From positions 1 through 64,000 of the forward strand of contig CAZBMD010000005.1 in NCBI GenBank assembly GCA_964493325.1: DNA of 64,000 bases, read 5' to 3'. Each line of letters opens with the position of its first letter. The stretch's first letter is position 1. This document shows, in pieces, positions 9,821 to 19,773 of the stretch. A model generated the notes under the pieces. It saw only the letters and a list, made by a program, of their open reading frames with translations. It searched no databases and was not told the DNA's origin. A program made the translations under genes and the position numbers. This DNA is from CAZBMD01 sp964493325 (GTDB taxonomy: Bacteria > Babelota > Babeliae > Babelales > RVW-14).

Positions 9821-11311
9821 CTACGTTGCACTAAAAATTTCAATCGAACCGTCCAAATAGTTAGGGCCAGCTTGCAGGAGCGTTGCTGTTTGCTCAATGC
9901 GTAAACGACCCAGACCAAGATACATTGGCTGACAAAGTTTAAGCAACGATGCTGCATTAACCGTTAATGTCGACAAAGAGTTATACATTTTCCAAGATGA
10001 TGGAGCTACGTTCTTGTAAATCAGATATCCAGAATTGAGGCTAAGTAAGCCTCCGGGCAATAGTTCACAGGAAAAATCTTCGCCGGCATCAGATCCAAAA
10101 GTTAGCCCCTGCTCTATAACTCTGTAGTTTACAGGGTCTCTGAGCATTTCAACGTAAACATTGGCAAGTCCCTGAACAACAAGTTTACCGTTTTTCAGTG
10201 CCATACCAGTACTCGTTACATGAAGCGACGCACCACTGCTCATAAAAATAGACGAACTATCATTTACAAAAGCAAGGTTATCAATCTTCGGGGTTGTAAA
10301 GTCAACACTAAACGTCATATTATTAGTCAGATGTAACAGAGAGTTAGCGTTGACGGTACAGGTAGCTGTTGGTTGAAAAACAAAAGTTTGAGAGCCAATT
10401 AGATCGAGTGTTCCAATGACCTCAAACGCTCCAGTACCAAAAGTATATTCACCGCTTTGCACCAGGGCAGCATTCTGAAATATAATTTTTCCAGCATTAT
10501 CAAGACAACGCAAATTTGAACCTGCAACATCCTGTAAAATAATATTTTTTAATAATAATGTAGCTCCGCGCTCAACGACAATGTTCCCATAATTGCCTAA
10601 GTTCAGAATATTGCCATTCCCAATAATTGTGCTATTCCTACCACTAAACGTCCATGTTTGCGCAAGATTGAGAGTCGCTTTAAGTTCAATATCATTCCCG
10701 TTATCAAAATAAATTGAGCCGTTCCATGTCATCTCCTTAGCACCTAAGACAATTTTTCGTCCGTTGCACAATACCGTTCCATGACAAAGAAGCATTTGAC
10801 CATCAACAAAACTCAAGTTTTCTTCTAGATAAAGGGTGCCCCCATTAAGCTCAATACTTTTTGCAAGGCTGCGCGTAATCGCACACGTTAAGCTTGCATT
10901 TTCATCAAAGAATATGATGTTATTGCTCAATAAAATCTCGCCTTCTAAGCGATTGTTGCCATTTTTAATGTTAATTTCTTGAGCAATTTGTTTACCGGTT
11001 CCTTTAAATCGCTTATCACCATCAAGATGAATAATATTATCTGTTCCTGGTAAATAAGCTCCTACCAAAAACATTCTATTTCCTGAGTCCTCAAAAATAC
11101 CTTTATTAAATTGTATTTTTTGACCCGAAATTTCCGCGCCACTCTCCTTAGTCACATGCCCTTTGCACTCTGGAATTGTTTTTTCAAGAACTAAGCCAGC
11201 ACCTTCAGCAACTCGAAATCCAGCAGTGGTACTTCTAAAATTTATTAATGCAAAGCTAGATGCATATGACATGCAAAGAGCAAGTAAAAAAATAATATTT
11301 TTTCTATTCAT
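9821..11311 (-). CDS. Exported beta-helix-like protein without propeller
   Basis: 496 residues from the ATG at 11311, chosen because AAAAAGGGGGGAG lies just upstream and the signal peptide (MNRKNIIFLLALCMSYASS) begins there; an upstream in-frame start at 11332 would overlap the preceding gene. The protein is built of short strands with N/G turns (LNGGTLYLEENLSF, IGNGNILNLGNYGNIVVERG), consistent with a right-handed beta-helix. From about residue 225 it carries one copy of the shared module (NLRCLDNAG, YTFGTGAFEV, STGMALKNGKLVV, LNSGYLIYKN). It is part of the same minus-strand run as the propeller paralogues. No enzyme motif is seen. Confidence 0.83.
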   Translation of the reverse strand: MNRKNIIFLLALCMSYASSFALINFRSTTAGFRVAEGAGLVLEKTIPECKGHVTKESGAEISGQKIQFNKGIFEDSGNRMFLVGAYLPGTDNIIHLDGDKRFKGTGKQIAQEINIKNGNNRLEGEILLSNNIIFFDENASLTCAITRSLAKSIELNGGTLYLEENLSFVDGQMLLCHGTVLCNGRKIVLGAKEMTWNGSIYFDNGNDIELKATLNLAQTWTFSGRNSTIIGNGNILNLGNYGNIVVERGATLLLKNIILQDVAGSNLRCLDNAGKIIFQNAALVQSGEYTFGTGAFEVIGTLDLIGSQTFVFQPTATCTVNANSLLHLTNNMTFSVDFTTPKIDNLAFVNDSSSIFMSSGASLHVTSTGMALKNGKLVVQGLANVYVEMLRDPVNYRVIEQGLTFGSDAGEDFSCELLPGGLLSLNSGYLIYKNVAPSSWKMYNSLSTLTVNAASLLKLCQPMYLGLGRLRIEQTATLLQAGPNYLDGSIEIFSAT

Positions 11312-11324
11312 TACTCCCCCCTTT

Positions 11325-14300
11325 TTAAGCAAGATTTTTGTACACTAAATAACCAGAATTAAGCTCAATCCGAGATTCTGGAAAAATCTCAATCCGCAAA
11401 TCATTTGTCTCGTCAAGCCCATCTCCAATAATTATTCCCTCAGCAGGATATCCTGCGCCACTAATAAAATTGCACACGCCTCGCACTTCCAAGTACCCTT
11501 TGGTCAATTGCAGGCCTGTTGACGTCGATGCGATCGACGCATTTTTCATAATTAATCTTGTTGTATCATCCGCTAATGATAAAAGGGTACGAGACTCAGA
11601 CGCAGGCTCATACGAGAAAGTAAAGTCATCTCGTAGGTATAAACTTGCTCGAGACTTAACCCTGCTTTCAGCATCTGATTGATACAAAAACTGATAATCT
11701 CGACCGTTCATATCCATCTGATTAATGACATCAAAACTTCCAAGAGAGAAAGTGAAATTACTATCTTGAGACCAAGTAACATTATCAAAAATCAACTTGC
11801 CAGCATTATCAATGCAATACAAACTTCCATCCAAAAGTCCATCAATTACTACATTTTTAAATCGAACACGAGACCCTCTCCCTATTGCTATTTGACCTGT
11901 AGGTCCAAAAATAAGTGAATTTCCATCCCCATTAATGGTGCAATCGCCGCTAAATGTCCACTTAGACGTAAGTTGAAGATTTGATCGTAAAACTATAGAC
12001 GCTTTGTTTGAATCCCAATCAAGAGTACTAGTACTGTATAAACTAAGACCACCAACACTGACAGATAAATTAGATAAGTTTACCTTGCCTTGGCCATTGA
12101 AAAATTGATTATCCGAAAACTGAAGAGGTTTTGTTAGCGTTACAGAGCTCTTATTCAATGATATATAACTAGACATAGCCCCGACAACATCCCATGAAAA
12201 TGATGCTGATTGATTAGAACAAACAATTGGAGCAGCGATACTCCCTGGTCCACTAATAATATTTCCAGACCCCGCGATAAGGGTTGAAAGGGGGAGCGCC
12301 CCTGTCTGTGCGGTAATTTTTCCGTTTCCATCAAGCAATGTTGTAAAAAAATTATAACGCTTTCCTGTAATTAAAAATTCAATACCAGCAGCTGAAAAAG
12401 CACAATCTTTATATGATAAAACTGCACCAGCGCCCACTACCAAGTCCCATGGACCAGAGAACTCTACCGTTAAATTTTTAAAAGAAGCATTTTTATCAAT
12501 CACAATATGAAGAGCTGGATCAATCGTTACTCTTGTTAAGCGTGTGATTGATTGAATTCCAGTCTCTGTTGTACAAGCATAAATAAAATGCCCTTTAGGC
12601 AAATACAAACTTGCTCCAGGATCTAATTTCACACTACAATCTTCTGAACTAATACCATTACCCAAAGATAACCCATAATGTGAATGCGTAGAGTTTATAT
12701 CAAACGTTAATTTCTTATTTACCTTGACCATACCTCTCAGGATCTTCATGCCCGACGAAGTAACCGAAAAAGTCCCAGAGTCCACCTCTAACACAGATGT
12801 TGTATCTTCAAAAAATAGCGGCTCTCTTCCATTATTACGTCCAAGAACCACACCCATATCGTCATGAATTCCCCAAATAGAACTCATTCCGATTGAACTT
12901 GTTAATGTAGATTCATAATAAAACGTACCAGTTCCGGTAAAATCATTTCTGTTAATAAAATTAAGACTACCATGAGAAAAAGAGAATGAATCATCTTGAT
13001 CCCATCTTACTCCATCAAGGATCAAGGAAGCAGAATCGTCTATGCACTCAATGTTATTTCCATCAATGCCTGTGATAAAAATATTTCTAAACCTTAGCGA
13101 ACTACCACTACCAATCTTTATCTTTCCTGTAGGCAGAAGAGCAAACCTCTTGCCACCTCCATCAATAATGCAATTTCCAGAAAACACCCACTCAGAAGAC
13201 AGTGCAATATCAGCATTTAAATTAATTGATGATCCCTGAGCATTCCAAGATATTGAACTTGTCCAGTTCAAATCTTTTGAACCCAAAGTACAATCATACG
13301 TACCCATGATCACACTACCAGCTCCAACAAAGCCGGTATGCTGCCCAAAAACAATATTTTTTTCCAACGCAACACTTCCGCCTCCAAGCGTAATATCTGA
13401 AAAAAAGCTGCCATCAAGACCGACAGACAAGTGGGACGTTGAATCCAATAATATGGTTGGACCGGAAATATCTCCTGATCCTAGGAAGAAATTATACGGC
13501 CCTTGAACAAGCGTCGCTGCTGGGTAATTACCCTTGACTAGGTAAAACTCACAACCTCCATAAAGAAGTGTCGCGTCTGGCGAGTATCGCAAGCCTGTGA
13601 CCCTAAAATCGGCAAAAGGATAGCTAAAAAAGCAGTTGTCGTAATACAACTGTTTTCCTGGGATAAAAACAATGCTACTGGTTAAATTGGAATACACCGA
13701 AACGTTATCACAATGAACATCTTGCTTCGAGTAAAAAACACTATTACCACTTCTGATAAATTTTACCTCTACATCGTCAGTTAAAAAATTTTCAGCGGCA
13801 ACAACATCATAAATAAAATGTCCTTCATTTAGTTTTAAGACAGCACTCGGAAATAATTTGAATGTGGCATCATCTTCGGCTATCCCATTACCCAAAATAA
13901 AACCATTGGATGTTGATGTTGACTCAATATCTAAAATTACTTCTCGATCACACAAAAAGGTTCCTCTTGTAAACTGCATGCCAGAAGCTGTAATAATAAG
14001 CGTGCAATGTTCCAAGCGTAAAACGGACGATGCATCCTCGCAAAATAACGGTTCTCGATCAAAAATTCCATTTTTTCGACCAAAAGAAACTTGTGCTAAA
14101 TCTGAAAAAAACCATGTCGAATCTGATGCCACGGTGCTCGTTAAGCCAGAAGAATAGGTAAATCTATATCGGCCTGTAACATCAACTTCATTATGAATAC
14201 GAATACTTCCTTGTGAAAAGGTATAATCATCATCTTGTACCCAACGAACCTCATCCATGATTAAAGATCCTGAGTCGTTTAGACAGCGAATGTTGTACCC

Positions 14301-14864
14301 TGATATTCCATCAACTTCAATATTTTTTAAACGCAACGATGCATTGTTATCGATTAAAATGCAACCGTCTCCGTCAAGAACAAGGCAATGTCCTCGACCA
14401 TTAATCACACAGTCACCTCGAATACGCAAAGTCCCCGAGAGATTAATATCTGAATTTATAAAAAGCTTTGTATTGTCAAGAATTGTATCACTGGATGATG
14501 GTAACCCTGTAATGCTTTCACACAAATCAAGAATATGATCATTGCCTCGAATAAAACCAGGAGTAACGAGCTCCGATGGATTGTTTAGTGACAGATCAGT
14601 ATCCAAAAACAACTGGCCTCCGTGTAAATTCACGTTACCCGAAACAGGAAACGCCGACCCAAAGGTACACGTTGTTGTTGCATCTTGAAGCCCAAAACCA
14701 CTTTTGAACCAACCAAATGCAAGCATAGCATTGTCAGAATCAGCTGATGGAAAAACAAAATAAGGCTCAATCGATAAAATCGACTCTGAGCCTTTTTGAA
14801 CAGCAAAAATTTGTAGGGGAAATAAACAGATGAAAAGGATTAGAAAGAACTTCTTACTCACCAC
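11325..14864 (-). CDS. Large exported beta-helix protein with three copies of the shared module
   Basis: 1179 residues, first gene of the run. The start is GTG (14864, or the adjacent in-frame GTG at 14861) behind AAGGGAG. The signal peptide is MVSKKFFLILFICLFPLQIFA. The cap is the same as in the propeller paralogues (KGSESILS, FPSADSDNAML, TTTCTFGSAFPVSG), but no propeller follows. Instead three copies of a module of roughly 210 residues occur at about 146-365, 559-775 and 969-1179, each with GNC/GDC-x-I-N/D-G-x-G, a NIRC/NIEC/SLYC cysteine, a (Y/F)(T/S)FS-x-GS motif and L-x-x-GHFIY or SGYLVY at the end. Internal duplication is therefore clear. Its cap identity with the propeller proteins suggests the cap is an export or assembly signal; that is inference. 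Confidence 0.85.
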   Translation of the reverse strand: MVSKKFFLILFICLFPLQIFAVQKGSESILSIEPYFVFPSADSDNAMLAFGWFKSGFGLQDATTTCTFGSAFPVSGNVNLHGGQLFLDTDLSLNNPSELVTPGFIRGNDHILDLCESITGLPSSSDTILDNTKLFINSDINLSGTLRIRGDCVINGRGHCLVLDGDGCILIDNNASLRLKNIEVDGISGYNIRCLNDSGSLIMDEVRWVQDDDYTFSQGSIRIHNEVDVTGRYRFTYSSGLTSTVASDSTWFFSDLAQVSFGRKNGIFDREPLFCEDASSVLRLEHCTLIITASGMQFTRGTFLCDREVILDIESTSTSNGFILGNGIAEDDATFKLFPSAVLKLNEGHFIYDVVAAENFLTDDVEVKFIRSGNSVFYSKQDVHCDNVSVYSNLTSSIVFIPGKQLYYDNCFFSYPFADFRVTGLRYSPDATLLYGGCEFYLVKGNYPAATLVQGPYNFFLGSGDISGPTILLDSTSHLSVGLDGSFFSDITLGGGSVALEKNIVFGQHTGFVGAGSVIMGTYDCTLGSKDLNWTSSISWNAQGSSINLNADIALSSEWVFSGNCIIDGGGKRFALLPTGKIKIGSGSSLRFRNIFITGIDGNNIECIDDSASLILDGVRWDQDDSFSFSHGSLNFINRNDFTGTGTFYYESTLTSSIGMSSIWGIHDDMGVVLGRNNGREPLFFEDTTSVLEVDSGTFSVTSSGMKILRGMVKVNKKLTFDINSTHSHYGLSLGNGISSEDCSVKLDPGASLYLPKGHFIYACTTETGIQSITRLTRVTIDPALHIVIDKNASFKNLTVEFSGPWDLVVGAGAVLSYKDCAFSAAGIEFLITGKRYNFFTTLLDGNGKITAQTGALPLSTLIAGSGNIISGPGSIAAPIVCSNQSASFSWDVVGAMSSYISLNKSSVTLTKPLQFSDNQFFNGQGKVNLSNLSVSVGGLSLYSTSTLDWDSNKASIVLRSNLQLTSKWTFSGDCTINGDGNSLIFGPTGQIAIGRGSRVRFKNVVIDGLLDGSLYCIDNAGKLIFDNVTWSQDSNFTFSLGSFDVINQMDMNGRDYQFLYQSDAESRVKSRASLYLRDDFTFSYEPASESRTLLSLADDTTRLIMKNASIASTSTGLQLTKGYLEVRGVCNFISGAGYPAEGIIIGDGLDETNDLRIEIFPESRIELNSGYLVYKNLA

Positions 14865-15126
14865 TCAACTCCCTTTTTTATGTCTTGCATTATCGTGACA
14901 CCACTTTCAAATGCGTGATGAGGTGCCGTATAGACACTACACACCTGTAGTTGGTGTTACTCTCCTTAATTTCAATCGTATATCGTTTCAAAAAACAATC
15001 AAGCTTTAAAATTTGATCATTAATTACACCAAGTTTGCATTGTCTTTTTCAACAGATGTGAGAAAATCAACGAATCTTTTTCTGTTGATCACCTTTACAC
15101 AACATCTTTCGATTGTTCAATGAATC

Positions 15127-16392
15127 ATGAATTTTAAAAAAATTACTCTGTTGAGTACACTTCTTATAGGATGCACACTGATAGTTGTCTGTTATATTCT
15201 TTTTACTCAAGGCAATCTTAAATTTGTTAATTTTGAAACAGCAACAAAAAATCAATCAGAAGGACCTCGTGTTCTTTTTGTTCATGTTACTCAAGGATCT
15301 GGCGGAGCAGAAACGCACAGCATAGCTCTTTATAAAGAAGCTCTGTCACACGGAATGAATGCAACTATGCTTGTCCAAAAAAATTCTTTTATCCAACAAG
15401 AACTCAAGCAGTTTCAAATTCCACACTACGAAACATCAGCTGCATCATTCATAAAAATGAGCAAACTTTACAAATATATTCTCACAAAAAATATTCAAGC
15501 AATTCATAAAAAACAACCAATTGATATCGTACAATGCAATACCGAACGAGAAACATATGCTGCAAAAAAGGCTCAGCTTTATTACCCAATAAAAGTCATC
15601 TGGGTTCGGCACAATGAAGAGCTTCCTCGCTGCATGCAAGTCCTTAAAAATCTCAATGGCATCATTGCAGTCAGCCCACAAATTGAACAGTTACTTACTC
15701 ACGCAAACAAACAGTACAAACTCGATATTGATGAGATAAGAACTATCTACCCATTTTTTAATCAAGAACGCCTTCTTTCATACAATCCTCAAGAATCCAG
15801 AAAAATTTTTTTTCAAAAATATTTTAATCTTTCGGTTGATAACAACACTGTCTTACTGTGCATGGTTGCCAATCTATACTCGAACATTGATCACAAAAAT
15901 CATCCGCTTCTTCTCAAGGCCACAGCAAAGCTCATTCATGAAAAACAAAAAAATATCCAGGTTCTGTTGGTTGGTGATGGCCGCGCTCGCTCAGAATTAG
16001 AAAAACAGTGCTCGGACTTAAACATCTCAAAATATGTTCATTTTCTTGGATTTACCGCGCATGTTCCCGCAATCCTCTATCACTCAGATATTAAAGTTCT
16101 TTCGTCACGCAGCGAAGGACAAGCAATCGCCCTTACCGAAGCTGCATTCATGCAAAAACCGCTCATTGCAGCAACTGGAACAAGCGCTGTAAATATAGTC
16201 ATTGATGGTAAAACAGGATACCTTTTTAGAAATAATAATGCTGATGATTTGGCAGAAAAAATTGAAATCCTAGTTGATAATCCTCTACTTCGTATACAAA
16301 TGGGAAAAGCAGCTCAAGATCTTGCTTTTAAAGAATTTGCAAATGCCAGCAAATTAAAAAAGCTGAAAAAATTCTATCAAAGACTGAAATGA
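15127..16392 (+). CDS. Membrane-anchored family 4 glycosyltransferase
   Basis: 421 residues. Residues 6-27 form one hydrophobic anchor (ITLLSTLLIGCTLIVVCYIL), followed by a GT-B fold. The N-terminal half has the nucleotide-sugar transferase motif GSGGAETHSIAL near residue 60. The C-terminal half has VLLVGDGRARSELE, YHSDIKVLSSRSEGQAIALTEA (the E-x7-E region that binds the donor in GT4) and GKTGYLF. It probably transfers a sugar from an activated donor to a lipid-linked or surface glycan at the membrane; donor and acceptor cannot be read from sequence. Divergent from the 14864 gene and convergent with the S74 gene. Its last codons lie inside the terminator hairpin. Confidence 0.88.
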   Translation: MNFKKITLLSTLLIGCTLIVVCYILFTQGNLKFVNFETATKNQSEGPRVLFVHVTQGSGGAETHSIALYKEALSHGMNATMLVQKNSFIQQELKQFQIPHYETSAASFIKMSKLYKYILTKNIQAIHKKQPIDIVQCNTERETYAAKKAQLYYPIKVIWVRHNEELPRCMQVLKNLNGIIAVSPQIEQLLTHANKQYKLDIDEIRTIYPFFNQERLLSYNPQESRKIFFQKYFNLSVDNNTVLLCMVANLYSNIDHKNHPLLLKATAKLIHEKQKNIQVLLVGDGRARSELEKQCSDLNISKYVHFLGFTAHVPAILYHSDIKVLSSRSEGQAIALTEAAFMQKPLIAATGTSAVNIVIDGKTGYLFRNNNADDLAEKIEILVDNPLLRIQMGKAAQDLAFKEFANASKLKKLKKFYQRLK

Positions 16393-16416
16393 CTCTTGTA
16401 AGAGTCATTTCAGTCT
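16381..16416 (+). terminator. Hairpin overlapping the end of the glycosyltransferase gene
   Basis: A perfect 17-base-pair stem (AGACTGAAATGACTCTT paired with its complement) with a two-base GT centre, followed by TTGTTGT. The 5' arm includes the last codons and the TGA stop. It lies between convergent genes, so it may stop transcription from both sides. Confidence 0.7.
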
Positions 16417-16434
16417 TTGTTGTATTAGAAGAGA

Positions 16435-18582
16435 TTAAATGTTTTCACTCATTTCTAACAACGCCTGCTGCATAATAGGACTATCTTTCAAAGAATCACA
16501 CACTGCTTCGATTTCTTCATTTTGCAGAGGAGATTTTAGCGTCATCAGATAGTGAAGAATAGTAGTAAGAGTTTGTTTACACTCAACCAACTGGTCATAA
16601 TAAGCCTTAATTTTTTCGTCACCTCTTAGATACTCATTAAGTAACAGTATCGATATTGCATCATACCGGACCGAGATAGGATTCCCATCAGCATCATACG
16701 CAACAATCTCTGGATACACTTGCGCAACTTCTTCAGCAATCAAACCATATTGAAGAGTTTGTTCAGGATCATTATTATACGCAAAAACGACAGGACGAAG
16801 TTTTGTCACATAACGGCTGCGTTCAGATATGTCTCTGATATCTTTTTTATAATTACGTGAGGATAATACTGTACCAAGCTTGCCATCGGCTGAAATAACA
16901 ACCGGCAAAGAAGAAAGCACATCAGTTGTTGATTGCCCAGAAATTCCTGCAATAAAACAGCCGGTATGGGTAGCCGTCGTACCAAGCCGTATAATTGTAT
17001 CTTCTTGACCAACACCAGCAGCGCCTATATAAATATTATCACTTCCTGCTATTAGGTTTTCGCCTACATAAGCTCCAAGCCCAATATTAGACGAACCAGA
17101 TTCAAGATTTAAGAAACTCTCAAACCCAATAGCGGTGTTACCCGAGTCAACAGAATTTTGTAAGGACCATGCTCCAATAGCTGTATTGCCATTGCCAGTA
17201 CTATTATTGAAAAGGCTCTCGCCTCCACAAGCTACGTTGTCTTGACCAGAAGTATTGTAAGTCATGCTCGACTGACCAACTGCTGTATTATTACTTCCTT
17301 CATCATTACTTACAAGGCACCCAGCACCAACAGCAGTATTCAAGGCACCCGTGTAATCATTAACCAATGTCATTGTCCCCAAGCCAGTATTGCCCAAAGC
17401 ACTACCTGTATCCAATGAAAAATTACCAGAACTTGATCCTACAAAGGTATTGTACATCCCATAATCACTAATAAATGAAGATCCATTAATTTGCAAAGAA
17501 CCATTGTTTGCAGCTGTTGTACTTGGAAGACCAAGACCCCCACCAACAGATACCACCGTTTCAGGAGCACATGGATTAACTTGATCTGTAAATAAAGTTC
17601 CACTGCAAAGATAAATATCACCCAAAACAGAAAGATCTTCCGCAAAGACTGGTGTGCCAACGCCAAGTTTTCCCGTTGCGGTGTCAATAACTACAGCTGT
17701 TCCATCAACAATTGCAGTATTTGCAATGGTAGGAATAAAACACCCTGTATGGGTCATAGCTGTACCCAAGCGAATAACGCCATATTCTTGGCCACAACCT
17801 GCGTTACCAATATAAATATTATTGTTTCCTTCTACAAAATTTCCTCCAGCATAGTCTCCAAGCGCAATATTAGATGAGCCGCCAACCATGTTGATTAAAC
17901 TTTCATAACCAACCGCTGTGTTAAATGATTCTGTTGAATTTTGAAGAGATCGAGTTCCAACTGCAGTATTTCCATCACCATAGAAAGAATTTAAAAGAGC
18001 TTCTCCCCCTAAAGCAACGTTACTTTGACCGGAAATATTATTGGTCAAACTGCTCTGCCCTACTGATGTATTGTTGTTTCCATCAGTGTTATTTGCAAGG
18101 CAAGCCGCACCAACAGCTGTATTTAATGCTCCAAAAGCATTATTGGAAAGTGCAAAGGCACCAACACCTGTATTTCCAAAGGCGTCAACAGGGTCAAGAG
18201 TAAAGTTTCCAGCATTGGCTCCAGCAAAAGTATTATCCGATCCGTAGTTATGAAGGAATCTAGCCCCATCAATTTGCAAAGACCCATTGTTTGCTGTTGT
18301 TGCCGTAGGAAGATTAATGCTCCCTCCAAATGATGTCGTTGTCGTTGGACAGCATGGATCAATCTCATTGGTAAAAAATGTCCCGCGTACGGTTAGATCT
18401 TCTCTAATAAGCAAATCATGAATACATTTAGGAAATTGCAGATTCACACATACCGAAACATCATTGTTTGTAGCCTCACATGGAAGACCGCAATGACCTC
18501 CATACAAAGAAAATGATGTTGTAACTAATAATGAGATCGCAGCAAGCTTTTTTATAAGAACCTGCACAGAATGATAAGCCAT
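16435..18582 (-). CDS. Exported NTAVG-repeat protein with C-terminal S74 chaperone domain (larger copy)
   Basis: 715 residues from the ATG at 18582, chosen because AAGGAG lies 5 bases upstream and the signal peptide (MAYHSVQVLIKKLAAISLLV) begins there. The body has two copies of a block of about 195 residues (about 91-286 and 352-548). Each is made of short repeats of the type GNTAVGxxSLxNN and ends in NNIYIGxAG and THTGCFI, expected to form a trimeric beta-roll or fibre. From about residue 573, SSRNYKKDI, LRPVVFAYNND, YGLIAEEV and VRYDAISILLLNEYL mark a peptidase S74 intramolecular chaperone, followed by a helical tail. In phage endosialidases this domain trimerises the fibre and cuts itself off at a serine; the equivalent serine is probably near 574-575. 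Likely a self-processing trimeric surface fibre. Confidence 0.87.
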   Translation of the reverse strand: MAYHSVQVLIKKLAAISLLVTTSFSLYGGHCGLPCEATNNDVSVCVNLQFPKCIHDLLIREDLTVRGTFFTNEIDPCCPTTTTSFGGSINLPTATTANNGSLQIDGARFLHNYGSDNTFAGANAGNFTLDPVDAFGNTGVGAFALSNNAFGALNTAVGAACLANNTDGNNNTSVGQSSLTNNISGQSNVALGGEALLNSFYGDGNTAVGTRSLQNSTESFNTAVGYESLINMVGGSSNIALGDYAGGNFVEGNNNIYIGNAGCGQEYGVIRLGTAMTHTGCFIPTIANTAIVDGTAVVIDTATGKLGVGTPVFAEDLSVLGDIYLCSGTLFTDQVNPCAPETVVSVGGGLGLPSTTAANNGSLQINGSSFISDYGMYNTFVGSSSGNFSLDTGSALGNTGLGTMTLVNDYTGALNTAVGAGCLVSNDEGSNNTAVGQSSMTYNTSGQDNVACGGESLFNNSTGNGNTAIGAWSLQNSVDSGNTAIGFESFLNLESGSSNIGLGAYVGENLIAGSDNIYIGAAGVGQEDTIIRLGTTATHTGCFIAGISGQSTTDVLSSLPVVISADGKLGTVLSSRNYKKDIRDISERSRYVTKLRPVVFAYNNDPEQTLQYGLIAEEVAQVYPEIVAYDADGNPISVRYDAISILLLNEYLRGDEKIKAYYDQLVECKQTLTTILHYLMTLKSPLQNEEIEAVCDSLKDSPIMQQALLEMSENI

Positions 18583-18622
18583 AATACTCCTTTTTTGGCT
18601 ACAACTAAAAATAGAACATTTT

Positions 18623-19615
18623 TTAAGCACCATTCAATAATGCAAAAAGCTCATTAATTTGTTTCGCTTGAGTTATAAACTTATCGTCATACAGGGAAAT
18701 TACATTGCGCAGAGATTTAAGCTGTTCTTGAAGCTCTGCCAACTGCTCCTTTTGCTGCAAATATTCATTAAGAATAAGAACAGGTATTTCATCATATCTT
18801 ACAGAAAGAGGATTTCCCTCTTCATCATATACGGCAAGTTCAGGAAAATTTTGCGCAACTTCCTCGGCAATCAAACCATATTGAATTATTTTTTTAGGAT
18901 CATTTTTGTAGACAAAAGCAACAGGCCGCAGCTTTGTTAAGTTATTGCTTCGAGTATAAATATCCTGAATATCATCCTTGTAACGACGAGAAGATAGGAT
19001 AGTACCAAGCTTACCATCTGAAGAAATAACAACAGCCAAACTGGAAAGAATATCCGTTGTAGCTTTCCCGGCAATACCTGCAATAAAACATCCCGTATGG
19101 GTGATAGTTGAACCAAACCGCATAACATTATCCTCAGCTCCAGCGCCATTATTTCCAAGGTAAATATTATTACTGCCCAACAATAATGAAGATCCAGCAT
19201 TATAACCAATTGCCGTATTTTCAGTACCGGTAATTAAGTTATTCAAACTATTTGCTCCAATACCAACGTTCGTTGTTAGGTTGTCAACATCTTCCAATAC
19301 CAGACTGCCTACTCCCAAGTGACCTTCACTATTGATAACAACCGGAGAACCGCTTATCACGTTGGCAGCTGTTGAAGGAAGAGTAACCAATCCCAATATA
19401 GTGGCAGAACCCGTCATACGAATATCGGCATTATGATCAGCATTTACTTTGATAAATGAATCGTTAAGCACTCTGAGATTTTCGTCCTGTGTCACGATAT
19501 AAAATTGATCGCTCACATGCTCTATTGCGTAAAGATATCCATTTGGAATAAAGAAAATTATAAAAATCTTGAAAGAAAAAAGAATACTCCTGCTCAATCG
19601 GTTTATGTTCGTCAC
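18623..19615 (-). CDS. Exported NTAVG-repeat protein with C-terminal S74 chaperone domain (smaller copy)
   Basis: 330 residues from a GTG at 19615 with AAAGGAG 7 bases upstream. The signal peptide includes ILFSFKIFIIFFIPNGYLYA. It has one short stretch of the repeat type seen in the larger neighbour (NVGIGANSLNN, NTAIGYNAGSS, NNIYLGNNG, THTGCFIAGI), then the S74 domain (LSSRRYKDDI, LRPVAFVYKND, QYGLIAEEVAQNF, VRYDEIPVLILNEYL) and a helical end with a leucine-rich coiled coil. The gene is 40 bases upstream of the 715-residue homologue in the same direction, so the two are probably co-transcribed. It could form the base of a mixed fibre or a minor subunit; that is inference. Confidence 0.86.
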   Translation of the reverse strand: MTNINRLSRSILFSFKIFIIFFIPNGYLYAIEHVSDQFYIVTQDENLRVLNDSFIKVNADHNADIRMTGSATILGLVTLPSTAANVISGSPVVINSEGHLGVGSLVLEDVDNLTTNVGIGANSLNNLITGTENTAIGYNAGSSLLLGSNNIYLGNNGAGAEDNVMRFGSTITHTGCFIAGIAGKATTDILSSLAVVISSDGKLGTILSSRRYKDDIQDIYTRSNNLTKLRPVAFVYKNDPKKIIQYGLIAEEVAQNFPELAVYDEEGNPLSVRYDEIPVLILNEYLQQKEQLAELQEQLKSLRNVISLYDDKFITQAKQINELFALLNGA

Positions 19616-19773
19616 GCCAATACTCCTTTAATAATATCGATTAATTTAGGTATTAAACTCGATATTTTCGAGCTATTGCGTTTGATGATATCTTATGCAG
19701 GATCTTAATTGTCAATAAAACATAGAAAATTCAGCAATAGATTTTTATTTTGATAAAGGGAACATATGGCTGC

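Noticed and set aside
9821..14864. Polymorphic outer-membrane protein (Pmp) or autotransporter
   Set aside because: No GGAI/FxxN repeats and no C-terminal beta-barrel with a terminal aromatic; only the general beta-helix character is shared.
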